From Muribaculaceae bacterium (lineage in GTDB: Bacteria; Bacteroidota; Bacteroidia; Bacteroidales; Muribaculaceae), in NCBI GenBank assembly GCA_016302215.1, contig JAEDNZ010000047.1, positions 1 to 12,315 of the forward strand: DNA of 12,315 nt, written 5' to 3'. Below the pieces are notes generated by a model. The model was given only the letters and a program-made list of their open reading frames with translations. It made no database searches and was not told the DNA's origin. The first letter of the stretch is position 1. Every line of letters starts with the position of its first letter. Shown here in pieces: positions 1-7,761 of the stretch. The translations under genes were made by a program, and so were the position numbers.

Positions 1-119
1 CGCATCAGCTCGGGGATTTTTTTGCCGCCAAAGAGCAGCAGCACCAGCAGCGCTATGATGATGAGTTGCCAGCCGCGTATATTACCTAAAAACAGCGGCA
101 CAAATGATAATGCACACAT
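1..119 (-). CDS. tatA: TatA/TatE-family twin-arginine translocase subunit, 3' end cut by window edge
   Basis: Small inner-membrane component of the Tat system, which exports folded proteins carrying a twin-arginine signal. Only the first 39 codons are present. The visible protein begins MCALSFVPLFLGNIRGW, then has one hydrophobic helix (about residues 19-30, QLIIIALLVLLLF). The conserved hinge FGGKKIPELMR follows, which is the hallmark of TatA/E and the start of the amphipathic helix. The Gly-Trp just before the helix is also typical. The start is the only ATG close upstream of the helix, and a minus-strand -7 box lies 36-43 bases before it. The amphipathic helix and charged tail lie beyond the window. 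TatB is less likely because of the GGKKIPEL hinge. The gene diverges from fabD. Confidence 0.85.
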   Translation of the reverse strand, partial: MCALSFVPLFLGNIRGWQLIIIALLVLLLFGGKKIPELM

Positions 120-154
120 GGTTATTTTTGTAGTGTTTGTTGATGTTAATGCTG

Positions 155-162
155 CAAAGGTA
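155..162 (-). promoter_or_regulatory. Putative -7 promoter element for tatA
   Basis: On the minus strand this reads TACCTTTG followed by CA, matching the Bacteroidetes -7 consensus TAnnTTTG. No TTTG-like -33 box was found at the usual 19-21 base spacing, so the call rests on the -7 box and its position in the divergent intergenic region. Confidence 0.5.
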
Positions 163-184
163 GCTAAAATTCGCCGATTTTTTG

Positions 185-192
185 TAACTTTG
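185..192 (+). promoter_or_regulatory. Putative -7 promoter element for fabD
   Basis: TAACTTTG followed by CA matches TAnnTTTG exactly and lies 34 bases before the fabD ATG, giving a leader of roughly 25-30 bases. No clear -33 TTTG was found at the expected spacing. The same 10-mer TAACTTTGCA precedes two other genes in the window. Confidence 0.6.
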
Positions 193-226
193 CACCACAA
201 TTGTAATTAGAAAAAATTATTCCACA

Positions 227-1105
227 ATGAAAGCATTTGTATTCCCGGGCCAGGGTGCCCAGTTTGTAGGTATGGGCAAAGACCTCTATGACAACAACCC
301 CGAGGCTCGCGCAATGTTTGAAAAAGCTAACGAAATCCTGGGCTTTCGCATCACTGACCTGATGTTTGAGGGCACCGACGAAGACCTGCGTCAGACTAAG
401 GTGACTCAGCCCGCCATCTTCCTCCACTCCGTAATATTGGCAAAGTCGCTCGGCGACGAGTTCCGCCCCGACATGGTGGCCGGTCACTCGCTCGGCGAGT
501 TCTCCGCTCTCGTGGCCGCCGGCGCCCTCAGCTTTGAGGACGGTGTGCGCCTCGTCTCGGCGCGTGCCATGGCTATGCAGAAAGCCTGCGAGATGAAGCC
601 CTCCACCATGGCTGCTATCATCGCCCTCCCCGACGAGAAGGTGGAGGAGATATGCGCCGCTATCGATGGCGTGGTGGTTTGTGCTAACTATAACTGCCCC
701 GGTCAGATTGTGATATCCGGAGAGGTGGAGGCTATCGACGCTGCTTGCGCCGCTGCCACCGAGGCCGGTGCAAAGCGTGCCCTCAAGCTCAAGGTGGGTG
801 GCGCTTTCCACTCACCCTGCATGGAGCCTGCGCGTGCCGAGCTCGCCGAAGCTATCGAGCGCACCGCATTCCATGCCCCGGTATGCCCCGTATATCAGAA
901 TGTTGACGCCAAGCCTCACACTTGCCCTGACGAAATCAAGGCTAACCTCGTGGCTCAGCTCACCGCCCCCGTACGCTGGACTCAGAGCGTTAAGGCCATG
1001 GTGGCCGACGGCGCTACCGAGTTTGTAGAGCTCGGCCCGGGCAAGGTGCTCCAAGGCCTCGTGATGAAGATTGACCGCAGCGTCGCTGTCTCTGGTCGTC
1101 AGTAA
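227..1105 (+). CDS. fabD: Malonyl-CoA:ACP transacylase (FabD)
   Basis: Moves the malonyl group from CoA to acyl carrier protein, supplying the extender unit for cytoplasmic type II fatty acid synthesis. The 292-residue length is normal for stand-alone FabD. Visible active-site features are the oxyanion-loop motif GQGAQ (8-12), TQPAIF with Gln61, the nucleophile elbow GHSLG (86-90, Ser88), Arg113 in SARAMAMQ, which would bind the malonyl carboxylate, and the catalytic His195 in GAFHS. The C-terminal ELGPGKVLQGL is also standard. The start directly precedes the canonical KAFVFPGQG opening and follows a good -7 box. It appears to be a single-gene unit: the divergent neighbour is tatA, and a strong terminator follows 20 bases after the stop. 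No other fatty-acid genes are adjacent. Confidence 0.97.
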   Translation: MKAFVFPGQGAQFVGMGKDLYDNNPEARAMFEKANEILGFRITDLMFEGTDEDLRQTKVTQPAIFLHSVILAKSLGDEFRPDMVAGHSLGEFSALVAAGALSFEDGVRLVSARAMAMQKACEMKPSTMAAIIALPDEKVEEICAAIDGVVVCANYNCPGQIVISGEVEAIDAACAAATEAGAKRALKLKVGGAFHSPCMEPARAELAEAIERTAFHAPVCPVYQNVDAKPHTCPDEIKANLVAQLTAPVRWTQSVKAMVADGATEFVELGPGKVLQGLVMKIDRSVAVSGRQ

Positions 1106-1125
1106 TCCATAGCGCTGAAAGTATC

Positions 1126-1179
1126 ACCGGAGGGAGCGCATCTGTCAGCTCAGATGCCGCTCCCTCCGGTCATTTTTTT
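1126..1179 (+). terminator. Rho-independent terminator after fabD
   Basis: ACCGGAGGGAGCG (1126-1138) pairs perfectly with CGCTCCCTCCGGT (1158-1170). Inside it CATCTG (1139-1144) pairs with CAGATG (1151-1156) around a six-base loop, leaving one unpaired C. A run of seven T follows at 1173-1179. The hairpin sits between convergent fabD and miaB. On the minus strand it has no good T run, so any role for miaB would be weaker. Confidence 0.92.
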
Positions 1180-1217
1180 GTGATGCTTGCCTATGGCGCT
1201 ATCGCCGGCCACCGCGC

Positions 1218-2591
1218 TCAGTCAATAGCTTCGCAGATAAGCGTGGCTGACGAGGCATCGGTGACGCGAACCCTCACAAAGTCGCCTATGCGGTGGGCGC
1301 CGCGGTCAAAGACGCAGGTCTTGTTTTGCTCGGTGCGACCCACTAACTGGGCGGTGCTGCGCTTTGACACGCCCTCCACCAGCACCTCAAAGGTCTTGCC
1401 TATGTCGGCGCGGTTTGACGCTAACGACAGCTCGTTCTGCAGCGCTATCATGCGGTTGAGTCTGTCAATCTTGACGGCCTCGGGCACATTGTCGGGCATG
1501 GTGCGTGAGGCCAGCGTGCCCGGTCGCTCGGAGTATTTAAACATAAATGAGGCATCAAAGCCCACCTCGCGCATCAGCGACAGGGTCTGCTCAAAGTCGT
1601 CCTCGCTCTCTGAGTGAAAGCCCGTGAAGAGGTCGGTGGAGATGCCGCAGTCAGGCATGGCCTTGCGTATGGCGGCGATGCGTCCGAGATACCACTCGCG
1701 CGTGTATTTGCGGTTCATGGCCTTGAGCACCGCGTTGCTCCCTGACTGCACCGGCAGGTGTATGTGGCGGCAGATATTGGGCGTGGCGGCGATGACGGCG
1801 ATTGTCTCGTCTGACATATCCTTGGGGTGGGAGGTGGTGAAGCGCACGCGCATCTGCGGCGCCGTCTCGGCCACCATCTTCAGCAGCATGCTGAAGTCGA
1901 TGGAATCGGCCTCGCTGCCGTCCTCGGGCACATAGTGATAGCTGTTGACGTTTTGGCCCAGCAGCGTCACTTCCTTAAAGCCACGGTCGCGCAGGTCGGC
2001 CACCTCGCGCAAGATGCTGTCGGCGGGGCGGCTGCGCTCACGGCCGCGGGTGTAGGGCACGATGCAGTATGAACAGAAATTGTTGCAGCCGCGCATGATG
2101 CTCACCCAGCCGCTCACGCGGTTGGGCCCAAGGCGCACGGGCACCACCTCGCGGTAGGTCTCGGTGGTGCTCAGCTCCACGTTGATGGCCTTCTCGCCGG
2201 CCTCGGCGGCCGCAAAGAGCGCCGGCAGGTCAAGGTATGAGTCGGGGCCGGCCACGATGTCCACGCCGTGGTCATCAATGAGCGTCTGACGCACACGCTC
2301 GGCCATGCACCCTATCACGCCCACTATCAGCCTGTGGCCGCGGCCCTGCTTGCGCCGCAGTGAGGCCAGATATTGCAGCCGTGCTATAATCTTCTGCTCG
2401 GCATTGTCGCGGATTGAGCAGGTGTTGAGCAGCACAGCGTCGGCGCCGTTGATATCCTCGCTGACGCGGTAGCCCGCCATCTCCATGATTGACGCCACCA
2501 CCTCTGAGTCGGCTACATTCATCTGGCAGCCGTAGGTCTCAATGTATAGTTGTTTTGCCTTTTCGGCGTTTTTATCGTCTCCCGGGTTCAT
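1218..2591 (-). CDS. miaB: tRNA-2-methylthio-N6-dimethylallyladenosine synthase (MiaB)
   Basis: Radical-SAM methylthiotransferase that adds a methylthio group to i6A37 of tRNAs reading UNN codons. The 457 residues contain all expected parts. The N-terminal UPF0004 domain has the auxiliary 4Fe-4S ligands Cys22 (TYGCQMN), Cys58 (LLNTCSIRDNA) and Cys95 (IGCMAER). The radical-SAM core has CNNFCSYC with Cys169, Cys173 and Cys176, followed by IVPYTRGRERSR. HLPVQSGSN (about 279-287) is conserved in the family, and a TRAM RNA-binding domain spans about 398-457. The TYGCQMN and TRGRERSR forms favour MiaB over RimO or MtaB. The start lies just upstream of the conserved LYIETYGCQMN strand, with a divergent promoter upstream. 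The gene converges on fabD and is not obviously in an operon. Confidence 0.97.
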   Translation of the reverse strand: MNPGDDKNAEKAKQLYIETYGCQMNVADSEVVASIMEMAGYRVSEDINGADAVLLNTCSIRDNAEQKIIARLQYLASLRRKQGRGHRLIVGVIGCMAERVRQTLIDDHGVDIVAGPDSYLDLPALFAAAEAGEKAINVELSTTETYREVVPVRLGPNRVSGWVSIMRGCNNFCSYCIVPYTRGRERSRPADSILREVADLRDRGFKEVTLLGQNVNSYHYVPEDGSEADSIDFSMLLKMVAETAPQMRVRFTTSHPKDMSDETIAVIAATPNICRHIHLPVQSGSNAVLKAMNRKYTREWYLGRIAAIRKAMPDCGISTDLFTGFHSESEDDFEQTLSLMREVGFDASFMFKYSERPGTLASRTMPDNVPEAVKIDRLNRMIALQNELSLASNRADIGKTFEVLVEGVSKRSTAQLVGRTEQNKTCVFDRGAHRIGDFVRVRVTDASSATLICEAID

Positions 2592-2606
2592 TATTTATCG
2601 AAAATA

Positions 2607-2638
2607 TTTGTGCTTAATCGCAAGTTTTCATAATTTTG
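2607..2638 (+). promoter_or_regulatory. Promoter of the CoA-transferase gene
   Basis: TTTG (2607-2610), 20 bases, then TAATTTTG (2631-2638): an exact match to the Bacteroidetes -33/-7 consensus TTTG-N19-21-TAnnTTTG. Transcription would start near 2645, leaving a leader of about 95 bases before the ATG at 2741. Confidence 0.8.
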
Positions 2639-2640
2639 TG

Positions 2641-2673
2641 CAAAAATACAAAAAACTCGGCATTGCTCCCAAC
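2641..2673 (-). promoter_or_regulatory. Promoter of miaB
   Basis: On the minus strand GTTG (2670-2673), 21 bases, then TATTTTTG (2641-2648) followed by CA. The -7 box is an exact TAnnTTTG match and the -33 box matches three of four bases. It is separated by only two bases from the opposing -7 box of the CoA-transferase promoter. Confidence 0.6.
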
Positions 2674-2679
2674 ATGCCG
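2658..2679 (+). other. Hairpin in the CoA-transferase leader
   Basis: CGGCAT (2658-2663) and ATGCCG (2674-2679) form a perfect six-base stem with a ten-base loop, about 13 bases after the predicted transcription start. No T run follows, so it is not a standard terminator. It could stabilise the leader or be a protein site. The miaB -33 box lies in the loop. Function unknown. Confidence 0.4.
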
Positions 2680-2740
2680 CCGACATTTCACCTTAAATTA
2701 ACCATAAACCACAGATATTTCTCAGCAAAACTCTATCGTA

Positions 2741-4234
2741 ATGGCATTCAATCGTATCACGGCTCAAGAAGCAGCCGAAATTATCAGCAATGGTATGACA
2801 ATAGGCCTCTCGGGATTTACTGCCCCGGGCACCCCGAAAGCCGTAACCGAGGCTCTCGCAGCTAAGGCTGAGGCCGAGCACCTCGCCGGGCGGCCTTTCA
2901 AAGTCAATCTCTTCACCGGCGCATCTACGAGCGACCACGTCGATGGTGCGCTCGCTCGCTGCAATGCTATCAATATGCGAGCTCCATATCAGAATGTGCC
3001 CGACCTGCGCAAACGCATCAACTGCCACGATGTGCACTATTTTGACCGTCACCTCTCTGAGATGGCTCAGGAAGTGCGCTACGGCTTCTATGGCCCTATC
3101 GACATCGCTATCATCGAGGCCGCTGACATCACTCCTGACGGCGAGATTATCCTCGGCACAGGCGTAGGCAGCATTCCCACCTATGCTCACCTCGCCAAGA
3201 AAATCATCGTCGAGGTCAACAAGAAATTGCCTCACTCCCTGCGCGGCATGCACGACGTGATTATGCTTCAGGACCCCCCGCGACGCCCCGCCATTGACAT
3301 ATACAAGCCCTCTGACCGCATCGGCTCGCCGGTCCTCAAGGTTGACCCCGCCAAGGTCATCGGCATCGTGGAGACGGACTCTTACGACGGCGTCAAGGAG
3401 TTCTCTGCCCCTGACGAGGTGTCAAAGCAAATCGGCTCTAACGTGGTGCGCTTCCTCATCAGCGAGTATAAGTCAGGACGCCTACCCAAGGAGTTCCTTC
3501 CCATGCAATCCGGCGTTGGAAATGTCGCAAATGCCGTGCTATATGACCTGGGCGAGAGCACCGAGCTGCCAGCCTTCCAGATGTACACCGAGGTGGTCCA
3601 AGACGCCGTCCTCGAGCTGATGAAGAAGGGCAAATGCACCTTTGCCAGCACCTGCTCTATGACATTCTCTGACAAGACTGAGGCCGAGCTCTTTGCTAAC
3701 CTCGACTTCTTCCACGACAAGATATTGATGCGCCCCGCCGAGCTCTCCAACAATCCCGAGGTAATTCGCCGCATAGGCGTAATCGCCATGAACACCGCTC
3801 TCGAGGCCGACATCTTCGGCGGCATAAACTCCACCCACGTCCTCGGCACCAAGATGATGAACGGTATCGGAGGCTCTGGCGACTTCACTCGCAACGCCTA
3901 CATCTCAATCTTCAGCTGCCCCTCAGTCACTAAAGGCGGCCTAATCAGCAACATCGTGCCTATGGTGGCTCACGCTGACCATAGCGAGCACTCCGTCGAT
4001 ATCATCGTCACTGACCAAGGTATCGCTGACCTGCGCCACAAGGACCCCGTGGAGCGCGCTCACGAGATTATCAACAACTGCGCTCACCCCATGTATCGCG
4101 AGCTCCTGCTTGACTATCTCAAGATGGGCAAGGGCGGCCAGACGCCTCACTCGCTCAAGGCTGCTTTCGCATTCCACAACGCCTTCAACGACACCGGCGA
4201 TATGCGCAACACTGACTTCAGCAAATATCTCTGA
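2741..4234 (+). CDS. Acetyl-CoA hydrolase/transferase family: succinate CoA-transferase
   Basis: Cytoplasmic class I CoA-transferase that swaps CoA between succinate and a short-chain acyl group (acetyl or propionyl) through a glutamyl-CoA thioester. In Bacteroidales such an enzyme commonly serves the succinate/propionate fermentation route. At 497 residues it has the usual family length. Signatures include GLSGFTAPGTPKAV (22-35), GTGVGSIP (139-146), QSGVGNVANAV (256-266), MYTEVVQD (281-288, with Glu284 the probable catalytic glutamate), GIGGSGDF (375-382) and TDQGIADLR (424-432). The choice of acyl partner (acetate or propionate; ScpC/YgfH-like or AarC-like) cannot be settled here. It has its own strong consensus promoter and is separated from the next gene by a structured 95-base gap. 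No methylmalonyl-CoA mutase genes are adjacent. Confidence 0.93.
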   Translation: MAFNRITAQEAAEIISNGMTIGLSGFTAPGTPKAVTEALAAKAEAEHLAGRPFKVNLFTGASTSDHVDGALARCNAINMRAPYQNVPDLRKRINCHDVHYFDRHLSEMAQEVRYGFYGPIDIAIIEAADITPDGEIILGTGVGSIPTYAHLAKKIIVEVNKKLPHSLRGMHDVIMLQDPPRRPAIDIYKPSDRIGSPVLKVDPAKVIGIVETDSYDGVKEFSAPDEVSKQIGSNVVRFLISEYKSGRLPKEFLPMQSGVGNVANAVLYDLGESTELPAFQMYTEVVQDAVLELMKKGKCTFASTCSMTFSDKTEAELFANLDFFHDKILMRPAELSNNPEVIRRIGVIAMNTALEADIFGGINSTHVLGTKMMNGIGGSGDFTRNAYISIFSCPSVTKGGLISNIVPMVAHADHSEHSVDIIVTDQGIADLRHKDPVERAHEIINNCAHPMYRELLLDYLKMGKGGQTPHSLKAAFAFHNAFNDTGDMRNTDFSKYL

Positions 4235-4251
4235 TAGCCGGATTATAAGTT

Positions 4252-4264
4252 TTATACCGTATAA
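4252..4264. promoter_or_regulatory. 13-base palindrome between CoA-transferase and YitT genes
   Basis: TTATAC-C-GTATAA is a perfect dyad with one central base, 18 bases after the CoA-transferase stop. It could be an operator half-site pair, or chance in an AT-rich patch. No promoter match was found next to it. Confidence 0.25.
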
Positions 4265-4266
4265 CC

Positions 4267-4317
4267 AATGAGTGGGGGCGGCGTCTCGGCATTGCCGCTG
4301 ACGCTGCCCCTCATTTT
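4267..4317 (+). terminator. Hairpin after the CoA-transferase gene, possible terminator or attenuator
   Basis: AATGAG (4267-4272) and GGGCGGCGTC pair with GACGCTGCCC and CTCATT (to 4315), with a three-base bulge on the left arm. The loop contains a further CGGC/GCCG stem. A short run of four T (4314-4317) ends 12 bases before the ATG of the YitT gene. The long GC-rich stem supports termination, but the short T run could allow partial readthrough into the downstream gene. Confidence 0.5.
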
Positions 4318-4329
4318 AGATAGCAGCGC

Positions 4330-5283
4330 ATGAAAGACTATCTGCTGATAGTGCTCGGCATGGCCATATATGCCATCGGCTTCACGGCTTTCATCTTGCC
4401 CCACGAAGTGGTCATCGGCGGAATGGCCGGTTTTGGTACACTCGTCCACTTCGCCACCGGTGGCTATGTGCCCGTAGCGGTGGCAATGTATGTCACCAAT
4501 GTGCTGCTCCTTTGTTGCAGCTTCAGGCTCCTGGGGCGACGCTTTGTGGTGCGCACCATCTTCGGCGCTACCACCTTGTCGCTGCTCATCGGCGCCATTG
4601 AGCGCTATTTCACATCTCACCAGCCCATCGTCACTGACCCAACCATGAGTGTGGCGCTCGGAGCCGTGCTCTGCGGCCTAGGCATAGGCGTATATTTTAA
4701 CCATCATGGCACCGCCGGAGGAACTGACATCATTGCCGCTATCATGGATAAGCTAACTCACGTCAGCGTCGGCCGCACCATGATGATGGTGGATATGTCG
4801 CTGGTGGCGCTATCCTTCTTCTTGCCGTTTGAGGGCGACATCCATGCGCGCATACAGGCGCGTATCCAGACCATCATATATGGCTGGGTGTCAATATTCA
4901 TCTATTCATACATCACCGATATGGTGATGAACGCCCCGCGCCAGACCATCCAGTTTATCATCTTGTCAGACCGCTGGCAAGAGATATCTGACCGCCTCAC
5001 TCACGAGACCGGCCGAGGCGTCACCACCATCGCCGCCGAGGGATATTGGACCAAGCAGCAGCGCACACTCATGCTCGTGTGGTGCCGCCACACTGACGAG
5101 AAGGACATCTTCCGCATCGTCAAGGCAATCGACCCCGGCGCTTACGTCACTTACGCCCACGTCAAAGGCGTGTATGGCAACGGCTTTGACCCCATACACT
5201 ATAAGGTGCCCGACCGCCACACCCGTCCCAAGCCTCCCAAACCCAACCCCTCGCCCCACCACTCCTCCTCCGCTCGCGATTAG
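4330..5283 (+). CDS. YitT-family membrane protein with C-terminal DUF2179 domain
   Basis: Inner-membrane protein of unknown transport or regulatory function. About six membrane segments are visible near residues 4-23, 47-66, 73-91, 106-124, 150-166 and 181-201, with the family motif GTAGGTDIIAAI (127-138) after the fourth. A cytoplasmic DUF2179 domain (about 205-292) follows, with RGVTTIAAEGYWT (229-241) and VYGNGFDPIHY (281-291). The last 25 residues form a proline/histidine/serine-rich tail that looks unstructured and goes beyond the usual domain end. An in-frame TAG nine bases upstream rules out a longer N-terminus. The gene could be read from the CoA-transferase promoter through the intervening hairpin, since no promoter match was seen directly upstream. 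Its stop codon overlaps that of the convergent TonB receptor gene. Confidence 0.9.
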   Translation: MKDYLLIVLGMAIYAIGFTAFILPHEVVIGGMAGFGTLVHFATGGYVPVAVAMYVTNVLLLCCSFRLLGRRFVVRTIFGATTLSLLIGAIERYFTSHQPIVTDPTMSVALGAVLCGLGIGVYFNHHGTAGGTDIIAAIMDKLTHVSVGRTMMMVDMSLVALSFFLPFEGDIHARIQARIQTIIYGWVSIFIYSYITDMVMNAPRQTIQFIILSDRWQEISDRLTHETGRGVTTIAAEGYWTKQQRTLMLVWCRHTDEKDIFRIVKAIDPGAYVTYAHVKGVYGNGFDPIHYKVPDRHTRPKPPKPNPSPHHSSSARD

Positions 5284-7619
5284 ATATGCACCTTGACTGA
5301 GGCCGTCAATGACCGAGGTAGCGACGGCCCGTAGATATAGCCCGAGTCGCGCAGATAGCCGCTGTCAAAGTCCTTCTGATAGCTGCCAAAGAGGTTAGTG
5401 ATGCCTATCGATGTGTCTATGCAGGCCGTGCCGAAGACCTTAAACTCATAGCTCAGCTTGACTCCCGCATCAAAAAAGGCCGGCGTATTGACCACACAGT
5501 CAACGGGAGTGCCTGAACCCGCCATGTGCTGCACCGGCATTGACCCGGAGTAGGTGGCGCTGACCGAGGCGCTAAGGCCGCGCGTAAGGCCGCAGTTCAG
5601 CGTCAAGTAACCATACACATCAGGCGTGCGAAACAGGCGAGTCACCGGTGCCACCGCAGGGTCTTCGCTCCATGCCTCCGGCGATTTATAGCGGCTCTGC
5701 TGCCACGTCACTCCCGCTTGCAGCTGCCATCGAGGCGTGAAGATGGCCTTGCCCTCCACATTGATGCCCCCCACGCGAGCGCCGCTGCCGTTGTAGCGCT
5801 CCAGCACGGCATTGCCCTGAGCATCAAGCTCCTCCAAGCGCCGCAGTGCAAACACATCGCTCAGGTCTGTGTAAAAGCCCTCTATCATCACGTTGGCATT
5901 GACCGTGCCAACCCGAAAATAGAAATCCGCCGAGGCGCTGATGCTGTGGCTGCTCTCTTCTCTAAGGTCGGGCGCAAGCACCGTCACCACGCGCTCGCCG
6001 CCTACCACCGCCACGTGGAAGTCTTCGTCATAGGCTTGCGGAGCACGGAAGCCTGACGAATATGACAGTCGCAGGTTCACGTTCGGCGACGGATTGTAGC
6101 GGATATTGGCGCGCGGCGACACTATCACATTGCTTATCATGGAGTGCTTGTCAAGGCGTGCGCCGAGGAGAAAGCCCCAGCGGTCATTGCGCCACTCGTT
6201 TTGCAAATAGCCGCTGTATATGTTGACGCGTTGCAGTGCATCGTGGTCATAGCCCAAGGTCACATCGTGGAGGTAGTTGTAGTAATACTCGGCGCCCGCG
6301 ATAAACTCTGACGGCATAAACAGCAGCCGCGCAAAATTATGAGTCCACTGCGCCCCGGCCGTGGCTACAAGGTCGGTAGTGCGTCCGTAGGCGTTGGGGT
6401 CCATCTCGCTGCCGTAGTAGCTCTTGCGCTTGATGCCCTGCACTGCCCCAAAGAGGTTGAGATGGTCATCGCGAGTGGCTGACCATAGGTCGTATGACGC
6501 CTCGCCGCAGTTGATATTATGCTCCACCTGCTCGGCAACCCACGCCCGGTCCGGCTCCACGTCGAGCTGGTCGCCGCCGCGCCTGTATTCGTGTGTGGCG
6601 TGATACTCTATGGTGAGGCGCTGATTTTGTGTAGGCCGGGCATAGCCGCGCACTCCTATGGTCTGAGTCTTGAGCTGCGCCACTTCGGTGAAGCCGTCGC
6701 CGTTGTGGTCATAGCCGTTGCGATTGCGGTTTTGCCCATATAGCAGAGCGCCTATCTTGCCGTTGGCGCCAACCACTGAGGCGTTGAGAGTGGTGTTATT
6801 GTCGAGAGCGCCGCTGATGCCTATTGACATCAGTGTGTGCGACACCTCGGCGCTGTTGCTCATAGGGTCGCGAGTGATGATGTTCACCGTGCCGCCGATG
6901 GCCGATGACCCGAACAGCGCCGAGCCACCGCCGCGCATCACCTCCACCCTGTCAATCATATTGGCAGGTATCTGCTCCAGGCCATACACACCGGCCAGCG
7001 CCGAAAACACCGGCCGCGAGTTCATCAGTATCTGCGAGTAGTGGCCGTCAAGACCATTGATGCGCACCTGTGTGAACCCGCAGTTCTGGCAGTCATTCTC
7101 CACGCGCACACCCGGCTGAAAATTCAGTCCGTCGGCCAATGAGCACGCATTGACCAGGTTGAACAGCTTGCTGTTGACCACGCTCACCAGTGCAGGGCTG
7201 TTGCGCCGTTTTTGCTCGCTCTTGCTGCCCGTGACCACCACCTGCTCCAGCATAAAGGCATCGGCGCTGACGTCAAAGTTAAGCTCGGCGGTAGTGGCCA
7301 ATCGTATATCCACCTCACGCGTCAGCGGCGTGTAGCCCACTGACGATGCCTCCACCTTGTAGCGCCCCGGCTCCAGGTTGGTGAAAGAGTAGTGACCGGT
7401 GGCGTCGGTCACCGTGATATATTCAGTGTCGAGTATTTTGATGGTATAGTAGGGCAGATGGTCGCCCGTCTCGGCATCTACCACATGGCCTATGAGGTTG
7501 GCATCGCCGGGCTTGGCGTCTGTCATTGTGGCGGCGGCAACGGCGGCCTCTGTGGCGGCAGCATACGCCGCCACCGGCAGCATTGCCGTCAATGCTGCCG
7601 CAAGTATATATTTCGTCAT
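5280..7619 (-). CDS. TonB-dependent outer-membrane receptor, possibly for a metal or metal complex
   Basis: A 779-residue outer-membrane beta-barrel that would import a substrate using TonB energy. In order: signal peptide (about 1-20, cut after AYA); carboxypeptidase-regulatory-like domain (about 43-117, with GHYSFTNLEPGRYKVEAS); TonB-box-like EQVVVTG (125-131); plug domain (about 140-251) with QVRINGLDGHYSQILMN, GLEQIPANMIDRVEVMRGG and GTVNIITRDP; and a barrel from about 252 to the end. The plug has an unusual NDCQNCGF segment with Cys177 and Cys180. There is no SusD partner, so this is a single-protein receptor of the CirA/BtuB/heme type rather than a glycan SusC. The barrel ends in VHI rather than a terminal aromatic. 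A histidine-rich protein gene lies 142 bases upstream on the same strand. The substrate is unknown; metal, heme or siderophore is inferred from context only. Confidence 0.93.
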   Translation of the reverse strand: MTKYILAAALTAMLPVAAYAAATEAAVAAATMTDAKPGDANLIGHVVDAETGDHLPYYTIKILDTEYITVTDATGHYSFTNLEPGRYKVEASSVGYTPLTREVDIRLATTAELNFDVSADAFMLEQVVVTGSKSEQKRRNSPALVSVVNSKLFNLVNACSLADGLNFQPGVRVENDCQNCGFTQVRINGLDGHYSQILMNSRPVFSALAGVYGLEQIPANMIDRVEVMRGGGSALFGSSAIGGTVNIITRDPMSNSAEVSHTLMSIGISGALDNNTTLNASVVGANGKIGALLYGQNRNRNGYDHNGDGFTEVAQLKTQTIGVRGYARPTQNQRLTIEYHATHEYRRGGDQLDVEPDRAWVAEQVEHNINCGEASYDLWSATRDDHLNLFGAVQGIKRKSYYGSEMDPNAYGRTTDLVATAGAQWTHNFARLLFMPSEFIAGAEYYYNYLHDVTLGYDHDALQRVNIYSGYLQNEWRNDRWGFLLGARLDKHSMISNVIVSPRANIRYNPSPNVNLRLSYSSGFRAPQAYDEDFHVAVVGGERVVTVLAPDLREESSHSISASADFYFRVGTVNANVMIEGFYTDLSDVFALRRLEELDAQGNAVLERYNGSGARVGGINVEGKAIFTPRWQLQAGVTWQQSRYKSPEAWSEDPAVAPVTRLFRTPDVYGYLTLNCGLTRGLSASVSATYSGSMPVQHMAGSGTPVDCVVNTPAFFDAGVKLSYEFKVFGTACIDTSIGITNLFGSYQKDFDSGYLRDSGYIYGPSLPRSLTASVKVHI

Positions 7620-7682
7620 TTGTTATGTTTGCTAATAATTGATGTCCTTAGAGTGTGATATATATATAACGCGGCCATACCC

Positions 7683-7697
7683 CTTGCTTCAAGCAAG
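7683..7697. promoter_or_regulatory. Perfect 15-base palindrome upstream of the TonB receptor gene
   Basis: CTTGCTT-C-AAGCAAG has seven-base arms and one central base. It lies 64-78 bases before the receptor ATG, in the 142-base gap after the histidine-rich gene. It could be an operator or a small transcript hairpin. No T run follows on either strand, so it is not a terminator. No TAnnTTTG promoter match was found in this gap. Confidence 0.35.
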
Positions 7698-7761
7698 CAG
7701 GCTATAGCGCTACGCCGCTGACCATGAGGCCACGGCGATCAATGAATAAAATGTGGGTAAA

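Noticed and set aside
164..811. 215-codon minus-strand frame opposite fabD
   Set aside because: It is antisense to fabD, histidine/glycine-rich in the way reversed GC-rich codons read, and covers the fabD promoter.
2693..3253. 186-codon minus-strand frame opposite the CoA-transferase
   Set aside because: Antisense to a gene with complete family motifs, and no independent support.
7620..7761. Possible cobalamin-type riboswitch before the TonB receptor
   Set aside because: No match to the conserved B12-box core could be found on the minus strand; only a simple palindrome is seen.
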